From JAICXG01 sp036825615 (GTDB taxonomy: Bacteria; Verrucomicrobiota; Verrucomicrobiia; Chthoniobacterales; UBA10450), in contig DAISXY010000019.1 in assembly GCA_036825615.1 (NCBI GenBank), forward strand, positions 13,238 through 77,237: a stretch of DNA of 64,000 nucleotides, written 5' to 3'. The translations under genes were made by a program, and so were the position numbers. This document shows, in pieces, positions 17,163-25,704 of this stretch. Each line of letters opens with the position of its first letter. Positions within the stretch are counted from its first letter, which is position 1. The notes under the pieces were generated by a model that was not told the origin of the DNA, made no database searches, and saw nothing but the letters and a program-made list of their open reading frames with translations.

Positions 17163-17480
17163 GTTTGCTTAGCTGGTTGTGGTTTTCGTTTGCCGGATTC
17201 GCAGTCTCGAAATCATTCGAGAACTGCCCGGCAGGCTTAGGACCGCAACCTTGGCGAGATTATTCCGCGTGCGCGAGAGAATTATTGCAACCCAAACGCC
17301 GTCATCCCGAGCGCAGTCGAGGGATCCCGTGGAGCGACCGAGCAGCAGCGCAGCCTTTGACACCCTGCGTCTGGCAAGCGTCGACCAACTCGGAGCCGTT
17401 GATCGCCGGGCGCGCTTCCAAGCTGGAGCACGGGATCCCTCGACTCCGCTTCGCTCCGCTCGGGATGACGCGCGGCTGTC
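17163..17480. other. 318-base spacer between pnp and bufA with REP-like inverted repeat
   Basis: This stretch holds the 3' flank of pnp and the upstream region of bufA, both on the minus strand. About 17301-17470 is occupied by the REP-like element annotated separately. The remaining 130 or so bases next to bufA should contain its promoter. I see no confident promoter boxes, and the short frames across the region encode only repeat-derived peptides. Confidence 0.6.
17301..17470. repeat. REP-like element, inverted pair
   Basis: Two arms facing each other. The left arm, 17301-17332, begins GTCATCCCGAGCGCAGTCG. The right arm, 17431-17470, ends CTCCGCTCGGGATGAC. They are imperfect inverted copies about 100 bases apart and could fold into a long hairpin downstream of pnp. 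Related copies occur at 58123-58271, 60808-60867 and 61894-62005, so this is a dispersed family rather than a single terminator. Similar palindromes are widespread in soil bacterial genomes; whether they move, terminate transcription or bind protein is unknown to me. Confidence 0.85.
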
Positions 17481-19832
17481 TCAGCGCGATGGTTCGTAGT
17501 CGTCGGGACGCGACTCGGTCGCCTGTGCGCGCGGCTCTTCGTGCCGACGCTCGCGTTCACTGCGCTCTCCTCGCTCGCGCTCGCGTCCCCGGCCACCGCG
17601 TCCGCGCCCGCCGCGGCGATCGCCGCGATCGCGCCGATGCCCGCTGTCGTACGAACGATGCTCGCCATGAGCCTCCCCGCCATCAACGTTTTCGGCCTCG
17701 GCCATCGGCGCGCCGGTTTCGACTTCGCCCCGTTCCTTGAGCGCAGCTTTGCGCGAAAGTTTCACCCGGCCCTTGTCATCAATGCCGATGCATTTCACCC
17801 AGATCAGCTCTCCGGCCTTGGCCACATCTTCCACCCGGCGCACTCGGAAGTCTGCCAACTCGGAGATGTGCACGAGCCCTTCCTTGCCCGGGAAAACTTC
17901 GACGAACGCGCCGAATTCTTTGATCGAAACCACCCGCCCATGATAGGTCTCGCCGATCTCGATTTCTCGCGTCATCCCGCCAATGATTTCCTTTGCCCGC
18001 GCCATCGATTCGCCGCTCGTCGCATAGATGTGAACTGAGCCATCGTCCTCAATGTTAATTTCCGCGCCCGTTTCAGCGACGATCCCCTTGATTGTCTTGC
18101 CGCCGGGGCCGATAAGAGCCCCGATCTTCTCGGGGTTGATCTTGATCGTCTCGATCCGCGGCGCGTATTTGCTTAACTCCGGTCGCGGCTCGGCGAGCGC
18201 GCCCGCCATGATGTCGAGAATCTTGCTCCGCGCATCGCGGGCGCGATAAATCGCCTCGGCGAGGATCTTGTGGCTCAGGCCGGGAAGCTTGAGGTCGAGC
18301 TGGAACCCGGTCACGCCCGCGCGGGTGCCGCAGAGCTTGAAGTCCATGTCGCCGAAATGATCTTCGGCGCCGATAATATCGGTGAGCAGGTTGTAGCGCT
18401 TGAGGTTGCCGGCTTCGTCATTTTCCGTGACGAGACCGACGGAAATTCCCGCAACCGGCGTCTTGACCGGAACGCCCGCATCCATCAACGCGAGCATGCC
18501 CGAGCAAACGCTCGCCATCGAGGTTGAGCCGTTGGATTCCATCACTTCGCTCGTGATCCGGATGGCATAACGAAACTCTTCTTCCTTCGGGACAACCGGT
18601 TCGACCGAACGCTCGGCGAGTGCGCCATGACCGATCTCACGCCGGCTCGCGCCGCCAAACCGCCCGGTCTCGCCCACGCTGAAGGGCGGGAAGTTGTAGT
18701 GAAGAATAAAGCGTTTTGACTGTTCGCCGCCACCATAGGCATCGATCATTTGCGCTTCTTCGATCGGCGCGAGAGTGGCGAGCGCCAGGGCCTGGGTTTC
18801 ACCGCGCTGGAAAAGGGCCGAGCCGTGCGCTCGCGGCAGCACGCCGACCTCGCAACTGATCGGGCGCAAGTCCTCGTAGCCGCGACCATCCACGCGTTTC
18901 TGTTTGTCGAGGATGTTACTGCGGAAAGATTTCTTCTGGATGTAATCGAACGCCTGGTTGATCGCGAAATTGTCCGCCTCGGGAAATTTCTCCAGCACCG
19001 CGTTTTTCACTTCCTCGCGCAAATCATTCACTGCCTTGCTTCGGGCGACTTTGCCCTCGGTATAAAGCGCGCCTTCGATCCGAGCGCTCGCGACGCGATC
19101 CGCGATTTCGAGGATCTCGGACTGCACTTCCATTAACGGCATCTGGCGTTTCGGTTTTCCAACCTGCGCCGCGAGCTCCTTCTGGATGCGGATCATTTCC
19201 TTGGCGTAGCCGTGGGCAAACTCGAGCGAGCGAACAAACTCCTCTTCCGGTAATTCATTGGCCGCGCCTTCGATCATGATGATGTCGTTCTCGGTCCCGA
19301 CATAAACCAGATCGAGATCGCTTTGCATCCGCTCCGTATGCGTCGGGTTCGCAACGAACTCGCCGTTCACCCGGCCGATGCGGACGGCGCCGATCGGTCC
19401 GTTAAATGGAATATCCGAAACGCAAAGCGCGGCCGAGGCGCCGTTGATCGCGAGAATGTCGGGATCATTTTCGCCATCGGCGCTGAGCAAAATCGAGATG
19501 ATCTGCGTGTCGTAAAAGTAGCCGGAGGGAAAGAGCGGCCGGAGCGGCCGATCGGTCATGCGCGAGGTAAGGGTTTCCTTTTCGCTCGGGCGCCCTTCGC
19601 GCTTGAAGTAACCGCCCGGAAATTTCCCGACCGCGGCGGCTTTTTCGCGATAATCAACCGTGAGCGGGAAGAAGTCCTGGCCTTCCTTAACTGAGGTGGC
19701 CGAGACGGCGCTGGTTAGAACGATGGTTTCGCCGCAGGAGACGATAACTGAGCCGTCGGCGAGCTTGGCAATTTTGCCGGTTTCGATTGTGATTTCTGTG
19801 GACCCGATTTGGGCCGTGACCTTGTGTTGCAT
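17481..19832 (-). CDS. pnp: polynucleotide phosphorylase
   Basis: A phosphorolytic 3'-5' exoribonuclease and polymerase of 783 aa that acts in RNA turnover. Two RNase PH-like halves are seen, with FFPLTVDYREK and GRFGGASRREIGHGALAER in the expected places, then a KH domain near residue 570 (IGALIGPGGKTIKGI) and an S1 domain near 630-700 (GRVVSIKEFGAFVEV). The last 80 residues are a disordered, Arg/Gly/Glu-rich tail (RRGGRGRGGRGRERE) that probably binds RNA or partner enzymes. It follows rpsO on the same strand, the classical arrangement. A hairpin lies in its leader. The REP-like repeat starts just past its stop. Confidence 0.96.
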   Translation of the reverse strand: MQHKVTAQIGSTEITIETGKIAKLADGSVIVSCGETIVLTSAVSATSVKEGQDFFPLTVDYREKAAAVGKFPGGYFKREGRPSEKETLTSRMTDRPLRPLFPSGYFYDTQIISILLSADGENDPDILAINGASAALCVSDIPFNGPIGAVRIGRVNGEFVANPTHTERMQSDLDLVYVGTENDIIMIEGAANELPEEEFVRSLEFAHGYAKEMIRIQKELAAQVGKPKRQMPLMEVQSEILEIADRVASARIEGALYTEGKVARSKAVNDLREEVKNAVLEKFPEADNFAINQAFDYIQKKSFRSNILDKQKRVDGRGYEDLRPISCEVGVLPRAHGSALFQRGETQALALATLAPIEEAQMIDAYGGGEQSKRFILHYNFPPFSVGETGRFGGASRREIGHGALAERSVEPVVPKEEEFRYAIRITSEVMESNGSTSMASVCSGMLALMDAGVPVKTPVAGISVGLVTENDEAGNLKRYNLLTDIIGAEDHFGDMDFKLCGTRAGVTGFQLDLKLPGLSHKILAEAIYRARDARSKILDIMAGALAEPRPELSKYAPRIETIKINPEKIGALIGPGGKTIKGIVAETGAEINIEDDGSVHIYATSGESMARAKEIIGGMTREIEIGETYHGRVVSIKEFGAFVEVFPGKEGLVHISELADFRVRRVEDVAKAGELIWVKCIGIDDKGRVKLSRKAALKERGEVETGAPMAEAENVDGGEAHGEHRSYDSGHRRDRGDRRGGRGRGGRGRERERGERSERERRHEEPRAQATESRPDDYEPSR

Positions 19833-19878
19833 AATTGGATTTCTGGTAATGCGAAATCCAGGCCGGTCACCCTGATTG

Positions 19879-19917
19879 TAGGTCTTAACCCCGCGGGCGA
19901 ATCGAAGCTAAGACCTA
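19879..19917 (-). promoter_or_regulatory. candidate pnp leader hairpin
   Basis: In the 188-base gap between rpsO and pnp there is a perfect 9-base inverted repeat: TAGGTCTTA at 19879-19887 and TAAGACCTA at 19909-19917, with a 21-base loop. In enterobacteria a stem-loop in this position is cut by RNase III and then used by PNPase to repress its own synthesis. The sequence here shows only the stem; equivalence of function is inference. A terminator or attenuator for rpsO is the other option, but no T-tract follows on the minus strand. Confidence 0.5.
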
Positions 19918-20020
19918 TACTCAAGGTGCACAGACGGCCTGGTCGCCGTTTCTGTTTACTCGTTGATGGCGCAGGCCGCGCGCGACGGACGCGAGCAACG
20001 CCGGGGAATTTCTCCCGCGC

Positions 20021-20284
20021 CTAGTGGCGCAGGTTCAGCTTCCCGATCAGCTGCTTGTAGCGGTCGGTATTCGACCGGCTGAGGTAATCGAGCAGGCTGC
20101 GGCGCGTGGCGACCATCTTCAGAAGACCGCGACGCGACGAATGATCCTTGGCGTGACTCTTCAGGTGCTCGGTCAGCGCCGCGATCCGGTGGGTCAGGCG
20201 CGCGACTTGTACGTCGGCGCTGCCCGTATCCTTCTCGTGGAGCTGGAACTCCCGCATGTCCATCGTGTCACTGCTTTCCGCCAT
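20021..20284 (-). CDS. rpsO: 30S ribosomal protein S15
   Basis: The primary 16S rRNA-binding protein S15, of 87 aa as drawn. The core matches the family: EFQLHEKDTGSADVQVARLTHRI, then LTEHLKSHAKDHSSRRGLL and RRSLLDYLSRSNTDRYKQLI. The ATG at 20284 gives MAESSDTMDM; the internal ATG 21 bases later would give a somewhat short protein of 80 aa, so I keep the first. rpsO upstream of pnp is conserved across many phyla, and both lie on the minus strand here with the hairpin between them. Confidence 0.95.
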   Translation of the reverse strand: MAESSDTMDMREFQLHEKDTGSADVQVARLTHRIAALTEHLKSHAKDHSSRRGLLKMVATRRSLLDYLSRSNTDRYKQLIGKLNLRH

Positions 20285-20365
20285 AAACGAAGGCCGCAGT
20301 GTAGATGACTTTGGCGCAATCGCAAGTGCCGGCCGCGATCAGGGCCCTCGCAGCCGCGCGCCAGT

Positions 20366-20962
20366 TCAGCCGCCGGGGCCGCTCGGCCCGTGCGCAAACG
20401 GCCGCGGCGCGCTCTGCGAGTTGCGCGTCCGGACGACGTCGAGCCCGTAGATGGTCTCGCGATGCCGCCGTTCATATCGGCCGACTGCGTTGTCGATCGA
20501 GAGGGAAGCGGCCCGCGCCCGGGCCACGAGCGAGCCGGGATTGATCCGCAGCCTGAGCGAAAGCTCGGCCCAGGTCTGCGTCTTGGAGCGCATCCGGAGA
20601 ATACGCGCAAAGCTATTGCCGCTGCCCACCGCAAGCGAGTCTGCAACGAGCAGCTCGCCATAGCTCAGGCCGGTTTCAGCTTGTTGCGCTTTTAAAGTCG
20701 CAATTGGTACTCCGGTTTGCGCTGACACGACCGCCGGGAGCATATCGACTCCTGCGACCCGCTTGTCGCTCCGCCCGTCGAGGGCGTCGATCGCTCGTCG
20801 AAAAGTCATCTCTTCGCCAGTCATGGTCTTCGCCGGCAACCGGGCCGAGGCCCGGCGGGCCTCTTTCGGCAATCGGTAATCCCAGTTTTGCGCCCAGACC
20901 ACGCTGAGACCGAGGAGGCTAATCAGCGCAACCAACCCAGCGATCGAACGCCTCGCCTTCAC
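20366..20962 (-). CDS. exported protein of unknown function with helical repeat-like segment
   Basis: A 198-aa protein with a Sec signal peptide (residues about 5-25, ending VVWAQ). The middle part has the pattern VPIATLKAQQAETGLSYGELLVADSLA followed by FARILRMRSKTQTWAELSLRLRINPGSLVARA. I have seen similar V-P-x-x-x-L-x-x-Q...G-x-G-E-L motifs in uncharacterised exported proteins of verrucomicrobia and acidobacteria, but no function comes with them. The C-terminus is Ser/Pro/Gly-rich. It stands alone between rpsO and a lytic transglycosylase on the same strand. The coding call rests on the signal peptide, length and helical pattern. Confidence 0.65.
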   Translation of the reverse strand: MKARRSIAGLVALISLLGLSVVWAQNWDYRLPKEARRASARLPAKTMTGEEMTFRRAIDALDGRSDKRVAGVDMLPAVVSAQTGVPIATLKAQQAETGLSYGELLVADSLAVGSGNSFARILRMRSKTQTWAELSLRLRINPGSLVARARAASLSIDNAVGRYERRHRETIYGLDVVRTRNSQSAPRPFAHGPSGPGG

Positions 20963-21031
20963 GCCGGGATTCTAACTCGGAACCCGGCAGAAACAACCAT
21001 TCACGATTCACCATTCACGATTCCCCCGTCC

Positions 21032-21631
21032 TCACATCCGACCCCGCCGCTGATAAAAACGATACCGCTCGAGGATCGACGCGACATATTGCCGGGTGCC
21101 GGGGAAATCGATGTTGCGCTGAAATTCCCGCGCCGAAATCGGCTGCGCCCCGTCGCCTCCAGCCCAGCGCTGTGCGCGGCTCGCCCCGGCGTTGTATTCA
21201 GCAAGGGCAAACGGAATCGGGTCGCGCACCTGTTGCCAGTGGCTGATGGCACGTCGCAGATACCACGAGCCTGCCTGCAGGTTCGTCTTGGGATCGAATA
21301 ACTCCTCGATCTGGAAATTTTCCACCCGGTTCTCCGCCGCCCATTCCCGGGCCGCGATCTCGCTCACCTGCATCAAACCGCGCTCGCCCGCCGCGCCAAG
21401 CTTTTGCGGATCGAATCGGCTCTCCCGCCAGACCACCGCCTTCACCAGCATCGGGTCGAGCCGGTTGGACGACGCGACCGCGCGGATGAGCTGGTCGTAC
21501 TGCTGGAAACGCGCCGGGCTCAGCCATTCATAGAGGGTGTAAAATGGATCGCCCGAGCGCAGCGCGAGCAGACCGATTCCTACCCCGGCCGCCACGAGCA
21601 AGCAGATGATCAGCTTGAAAAGAAAACGCAC
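21032..21631 (-). CDS. lytic transglycosylase, SLT (GH23) domain
   Basis: A 199-aa membrane-anchored murein hydrolase. Residues 4-24 form one N-terminal helix (FKLIICLLVAAGVGIGLLA). The SLT domain follows, with catalytic Glu70 in VVWRESRFDP, then GERGLMQV and the AEYNAGASRA motif of the family. It cleaves the glycosidic bond of peptidoglycan with formation of the anhydro sugar, acting in the periplasm. The size is that of the minimal Slt-type or MltE-like enzymes. Divergent from priA, with 84 bases between the two starts. Confidence 0.9.
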   Translation of the reverse strand: MRFLFKLIICLLVAAGVGIGLLALRSGDPFYTLYEWLSPARFQQYDQLIRAVASSNRLDPMLVKAVVWRESRFDPQKLGAAGERGLMQVSEIAAREWAAENRVENFQIEELFDPKTNLQAGSWYLRRAISHWQQVRDPIPFALAEYNAGASRAQRWAGGDGAQPISAREFQRNIDFPGTRQYVASILERYRFYQRRGRM

Positions 21632-21715
21632 CGTGAGGTCACCCTTTCCTGGCTGGATATATTGGTCCTGGCACGGACAATCAATTCACGCCGCGCCCGC
21701 TGAGCAATAAATTTC

Positions 21716-23941
21716 ATGTCCCAGTTCGTTCGTGTCATCGTCGATCGTTCCATCCGGCGGGAGTTGGATTACGCCGTGCCCGAGACTTTGCGCGACCGGA
21801 TCGCAATCGGTTCGCGAGTGCGCGTGCCCTTTCGTGACAAGGCTCTCCTCGCCACCGTTGTCGCGCTGCTCGATGCGAGTCCGGCGCCGGGAATCAAACC
21901 GGTCCTGGAATTGTTAGGCGAAAAGCCGGTCGTCAATCCGCGAATCCTCGAGCTGGCCCGCTGGATGGCGAGCTACTATTGCTGCCCGATTGAAACCGTG
22001 ATGCGGAGTGTGCTCCCGCAGGTTATTCGCAAGGCCGAAGTCGGCTGGCGCAAACAGCTTTTCGTTCGCCTGACGAGGCTGCCGGCAGCGGAAGAACTGG
22101 AAAAATTGCGGCGCCGCGCCCCGCGCCAGGCCGAGCTTCTGGAGGCGATCATGCAACTGCCGGCGCCGCTGCCCGCCGCCGATCTCCTCCGCCAAACCTC
22201 GCTCGACAATTCCACTCTGCGCGCCCTGGTCCGGCGAGGATTGATCGAGTTGCGCGCGCAGGCGATCGGACGCGACCCGAGCGCCGGCGAACAATTCATC
22301 GCCGATCACGAACACGTTCTGAACGAAGAACAAACCGCCGCGCTCAAGTTGATCGAAAGCGCGCTCGCTGACCAGGAAAAGCATCCGCCCATTCTCCTCC
22401 ATGGCGTGACCGGAAGCGGCAAGACCGAAATTTACCTGCAAACGATCCGGTCCACCCTCGCCCGCGGCCAGACGGCCATTGTTCTTGTCCCGGAAATTTC
22501 GCTTACTCCGCAGACCGTCGAGCGTTTCAAAAGCCGCTTCGCCGCCGAACCCGATCTGGTCGCAGTGCTGCATAGCCATTTATCGGAAGGCGAGCGGCAC
22601 GATGAATGGCACAAGCTCCATTCCGGCCGGGCAAAAATCGTCATTGGCGCCCGTAGCGCCATCTTCGCCCCGTTGGAAAATCTCGGGCTCATCGTGGTCG
22701 ACGAAGAACATGAGAACTCCTACAAACAGGAAGAAGCCCCGCGCTATCACGCCCGGGATGTTGCCGTCGTTAGGGCGAAATTTGAGAAGTGCGCCGTGCT
22801 CCTCGGCTCGGCCACACCCTCACTCGAGAGTTACTTCAACGCGCGATGCGGCAAGTACGTCCTCAGCACTCTCACCCAGCGCGTCGACCAATGTCAGTTA
22901 CCGCTCATCCGGATCGTTGATCTCCGCCAGGAACGCCGCAAACAAAAGAGCGCCGCCATTCTTTCCGACCAACTTCGCAGCGCGATCGAGGATCGCCTGA
23001 CAAAAAGGGAACAAACCATTCTTTTTCTAAACCGCCGCGGGTTCTCGACCTCACTCCTTTGCAGTAACTGCGGCAAGGCCCGGGAATGTCCCAACTGCAG
23101 TGTCGCGCTTACCTTCCACCGCACCAACACACGCCTTAGCTGTCACCTTTGCGGCCACAGCGCAGCCGTGCCGAAGCGTTGTCCCGAATGTGGCGAAAAT
23201 GCGCTCATCTATGCCGGCTTCGGAACGGAAAAGGTCGAGGAGAATGTCGCTACCGCCTTTCCCAAAGCAGCCGTGCGACGAATGGATGCCGACTCGATGA
23301 CGCGCAAGGACGCCTATCGCGAAACCCTGCACGCCTTCCGTAGTGGTAAGATCGATATCCTTGTCGGTACCCAGATGATCGCCAAAGGTCTCCATTTCCC
23401 GAACGTAACTCTGGTCGGCATCATAAACGCCGACCTTGCCCTCCATCTCCCTGACTTTCGCGCCGGCGAACGCACCTTCCAACTCCTCACCCAGGTCGCC
23501 GGCCGGGCCGGTCGGGGCGAAGCGCCCGGCGAAGTGTTTGTCCAGACCTACACCCCGTTTAGCCCTTCCATTCAATTCGCCCGCCATCACGATTTCGCTG
23601 GCTACTTCGAGCAGGAACTGGAATTCCGAGAGCAATGCAACTTCCCGCCAACCACACATGCCATCCTCATCACGGTCCGCTCCGAGCATGAGACCCATGC
23701 CAGTTTCTCCGCCGAAACCCTTGCCCGCCGGCTGCGCGAACACCTACCTAACGAGTATAGGATTAGTGATCCGGCACCGGCGCCCTTGGAGAAGCTCCAG
23801 GGCCACTATCGCTTTCACATCCTCTTGCGCGGCGAAGCCATCGTCCGTCTCAGTCGCCTCATCCGCGAAACGCTCGACAAGCTGCCGTTTCCCGAAAACG
23901 TTGCAGTGGCCGTTGATGTCGACCCTTACCAGTTGCTCTAA
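21716..23941 (+). CDS. priA: primosomal protein N' (replication restart helicase)
   Basis: A 741-aa superfamily 2 helicase that reloads the replisome at stalled forks. The N-terminal DNA-binding region starts FVRVIVDRSIRRELDYAVP. Walker A is GVTGSGKTE near residue 230 and the Walker B box is DEEH near 328. A zinc-binding cysteine cluster (CSNCGKARECPNC, CHLCG, CPECG) spans about 447-495. The later helicase motifs ILVGTQMIAKGLHFP and QVAGRAGRG follow. Two octamer copies lie in the gene, one forcing a V-V-R reading with an AGG codon. The start ATG is the first in frame and gives a normal N-terminus. Confidence 0.96.
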   Translation: MSQFVRVIVDRSIRRELDYAVPETLRDRIAIGSRVRVPFRDKALLATVVALLDASPAPGIKPVLELLGEKPVVNPRILELARWMASYYCCPIETVMRSVLPQVIRKAEVGWRKQLFVRLTRLPAAEELEKLRRRAPRQAELLEAIMQLPAPLPAADLLRQTSLDNSTLRALVRRGLIELRAQAIGRDPSAGEQFIADHEHVLNEEQTAALKLIESALADQEKHPPILLHGVTGSGKTEIYLQTIRSTLARGQTAIVLVPEISLTPQTVERFKSRFAAEPDLVAVLHSHLSEGERHDEWHKLHSGRAKIVIGARSAIFAPLENLGLIVVDEEHENSYKQEEAPRYHARDVAVVRAKFEKCAVLLGSATPSLESYFNARCGKYVLSTLTQRVDQCQLPLIRIVDLRQERRKQKSAAILSDQLRSAIEDRLTKREQTILFLNRRGFSTSLLCSNCGKARECPNCSVALTFHRTNTRLSCHLCGHSAAVPKRCPECGENALIYAGFGTEKVEENVATAFPKAAVRRMDADSMTRKDAYRETLHAFRSGKIDILVGTQMIAKGLHFPNVTLVGIINADLALHLPDFRAGERTFQLLTQVAGRAGRGEAPGEVFVQTYTPFSPSIQFARHHDFAGYFEQELEFREQCNFPPTTHAILITVRSEHETHASFSAETLARRLREHLPNEYRISDPAPAPLEKLQGHYRFHILLRGEAIVRLSRLIRETLDKLPFPENVAVAVDVDPYQLL

Positions 23942-23957
23942 CTTGGAATTCACGGCC

Positions 23958-24908
23958 CTAACTCTTTGCTTCGTGCGTTGCCAACTCTTCGAGCAGATGA
24001 CGGCCAATCCGCGGGAGCAGCGTCTTATCGTCCGCGGCGCCGCGCGTGAGAATGACGATGATGTATCGGCCGCCGCCGGGTAACTCGATGTAGGCGGCGT
24101 CGTGCCGCACCTCACTCGTGTCGCCTTCTTTTGACCAAAGCCGGGCACCAGGCGGAAGCGATTCGCCAAAAAAGCCCTGCACCTGGTTTTCATCCGGGCG
24201 CGGCGGATTGAGGGGCCGTTCGAGGAGCGCGAGCATGGCGTCGCTCGCCTCCGCCGAGATGGCGTGCCGCCGGACAATCCAGAGTAAGAGTGAAGCAACC
24301 GAATTCGCGCTTGCCCGGTTGCGGTTGATCTTGTTTTCACCCAGGATCTGGTTATCGCGCCCGAAAGGACCGAAGCTCCACGGCTTCAGAAAGACGCTGA
24401 CGTCATAGCCCATGGTAGCGAAGTAGCGGTTGAGGTTGCGCCGGCGCTCGAGGAAATCATCAAGGGCTTTGCCTTTCAACTCCGGGCCACTTGTCGTGTT
24501 GGTCAGGACATCGACGAGGAAAGCAGCGGCGTCGTTATCCGAAAGGCGAATCATTTCGCCCAGGGCGCGCTCGACTTCGGGAGTGAAATGATCCTGATGG
24601 AAAGCCGCGACCATGAAGAATAGTTTCACGAGTGAAGCCGGGTAGAAGGACATATCCCCGTGATAGTCGGCGCGGACAGGCGTTTCCGGAACGCTCAAAT
24701 CGATCACACTGAGCGCGAGATTGCTCGCGCCAAGTCTCGGAAATTCTTTCAATGAGGCCTCGGCGGCGCGGTTGACCCGCGCGGCCAGTTCCGAGCTGAC
24801 CGGCAGGAGACGGAATTCGCGAAAGTCAGCGAGCGCGAACCCCGGAACCGCAACGATCCAGAAGGCGCCAATGAGTTGCAGCTTTCTCCCTAACGAACAT
24901 AAGTGCAT
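23958..24908 (-). CDS. exported class A beta-lactamase-like serine hydrolase
   Basis: A 316-aa exported protein (signal peptide residues about 8-27, ending GFALA) of the class A beta-lactamase fold. The active Ser92-x-x-Lys95 is in PASLVKLF, and the SDN motif is at 123-125. The third motif, usually KTG, reads K-E-G at 260-262 (SKEGDTSEVRHDAAYI), in the correct context before the inner strand. RASANSVASLLLW matches the helix after the omega loop, but no clear Glu166 equivalent is seen. It may hydrolyse something other than beta-lactams, or act as a transpeptidase-like protein. No regulator of the AmpR/BlaI type is nearby. Confidence 0.82.
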   Translation of the reverse strand: MHLCSLGRKLQLIGAFWIVAVPGFALADFREFRLLPVSSELAARVNRAAEASLKEFPRLGASNLALSVIDLSVPETPVRADYHGDMSFYPASLVKLFFMVAAFHQDHFTPEVERALGEMIRLSDNDAAAFLVDVLTNTTSGPELKGKALDDFLERRRNLNRYFATMGYDVSVFLKPWSFGPFGRDNQILGENKINRNRASANSVASLLLWIVRRHAISAEASDAMLALLERPLNPPRPDENQVQGFFGESLPPGARLWSKEGDTSEVRHDAAYIELPGGGRYIIVILTRGAADDKTLLPRIGRHLLEELATHEAKS

Positions 24909-24914
24909 AACGCT

Positions 24915-25415
24915 CTACTCAGACTTTAGATCGGTGAGACGCGCGGCAGCGGCTCGAGCTCGATTGAGGAGCTCGATTTGTGCGGGGTTGACTTTGCGGC
25001 GGGCGACTTCCTCCGGGAAAAACTCGGCCCGATCAATTTCAGGGAACGCTTTTCGCTTTCCGGAGCGTGGCGGCCATTCCAGCTCGAAGGTGTTAGAGGC
25101 GAGGACAAAGTTCTTCGGCAGATCGCCTTCGAAAGCCCAGGCGTGAACCGTCTTGCCGCCTTTCTGTTTGACTGAGCCAAGCGAGAGCCACTCACCTTTT
25201 GGCTCGATGCCGAGTTCTTCGGCAAATTCAATTTGGGCGCGGGTGAGCAGATCTTCGTCAGGCGCGGCTTCTCCTTTTGGGATTGTCCAGGCGCCCTCGT
25301 CTTTGCGAGCGAAGAATGGGCCGCCGGGATGAACAAGCAGATATTCGAGCGCGCGGCCACGGCGCCGGTACATAAGCAAGCCCGCACTTACTCGGGAACG
25401 GACCGGTTCCTCCAC
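24915..25415 (-). CDS. Nudix hydrolase
   Basis: A 166-aa Nudix-fold pyrophosphatase, probably acting on nucleotide derivatives. The Nudix box begins GEAAPDEDLLTRAQ and continues IEFAEELGI; the position that is normally Arg before the first Glu of the REUXEE core is Ile. The start is taken as GTG at 25415 (VEEPVRSRVSAGLL), seven bases after the stop of the DUF427 gene. The open frame reaches 25559, but the extra residues would overlap that gene in another frame and are Ser/Arg/Pro-rich. WTIPKGE precedes the box, as in diadenosine-polyphosphate or similar hydrolases. Substrate unknown. Confidence 0.82.
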   Translation of the reverse strand: MEEPVRSRVSAGLLMYRRRGRALEYLLVHPGGPFFARKDEGAWTIPKGEAAPDEDLLTRAQIEFAEELGIEPKGEWLSLGSVKQKGGKTVHAWAFEGDLPKNFVLASNTFELEWPPRSGKRKAFPEIDRAEFFPEEVARRKVNPAQIELLNRARAAAARLTDLKSE

Positions 25416-25422
25416 ATGCGTC

Positions 25423-25701
25423 TTACTCGACGACGACACCTTTCCAGAAGGCGATCCGGCCTTTGATGCTCGCGGCCGCTTCCTTTGGATCGGGATAATA
25501 CCAGGCCGCGGCCTGATTGATGGCCCCATCGACCACCACGTCGTAGTAACTCGCCTCACCTTTCCATGGGCAATGCGTGTGCTCGTTACTCGGGCGAAAA
25601 TATTCGCGTCGAATCGACTCGGGCGGAAAATAATGGTTACCCTCGACCACTATGGTGTTATCACTCTCGGCCAGAGTGGCGTTATTCCAAGTCGCTTTCA
25701 T
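25423..25701 (-). CDS. DUF427 domain protein
   Basis: A complete single-domain DUF427 protein of 92 aa. The recognisable blocks are the opening KATWNNATLAESDNTIVVEGN, the middle HTHCPWKGEASYYDVVVDG and the end AAAWYYPDPKE...IKGRIAFWKGV. The conserved CPWKG and the aromatic-rich surface suggest small-molecule binding, but no reaction is established for the family as far as I know. It is three bases from the aminotransferase upstream and close to the Nudix gene downstream, so the three are likely one operon. Confidence 0.88.
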   Translation of the reverse strand: MKATWNNATLAESDNTIVVEGNHYFPPESIRREYFRPSNEHTHCPWKGEASYYDVVVDGAINQAAAWYYPDPKEAAASIKGRIAFWKGVVVE

Positions 25702-25704
25702 GAT

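Noticed and set aside
17163..17740. 195-aa plus-strand frame across the pnp end and REP element
   Set aside because: Reads through REP-like repeats and antisense to the Arg-rich pnp tail; no signal or domain.
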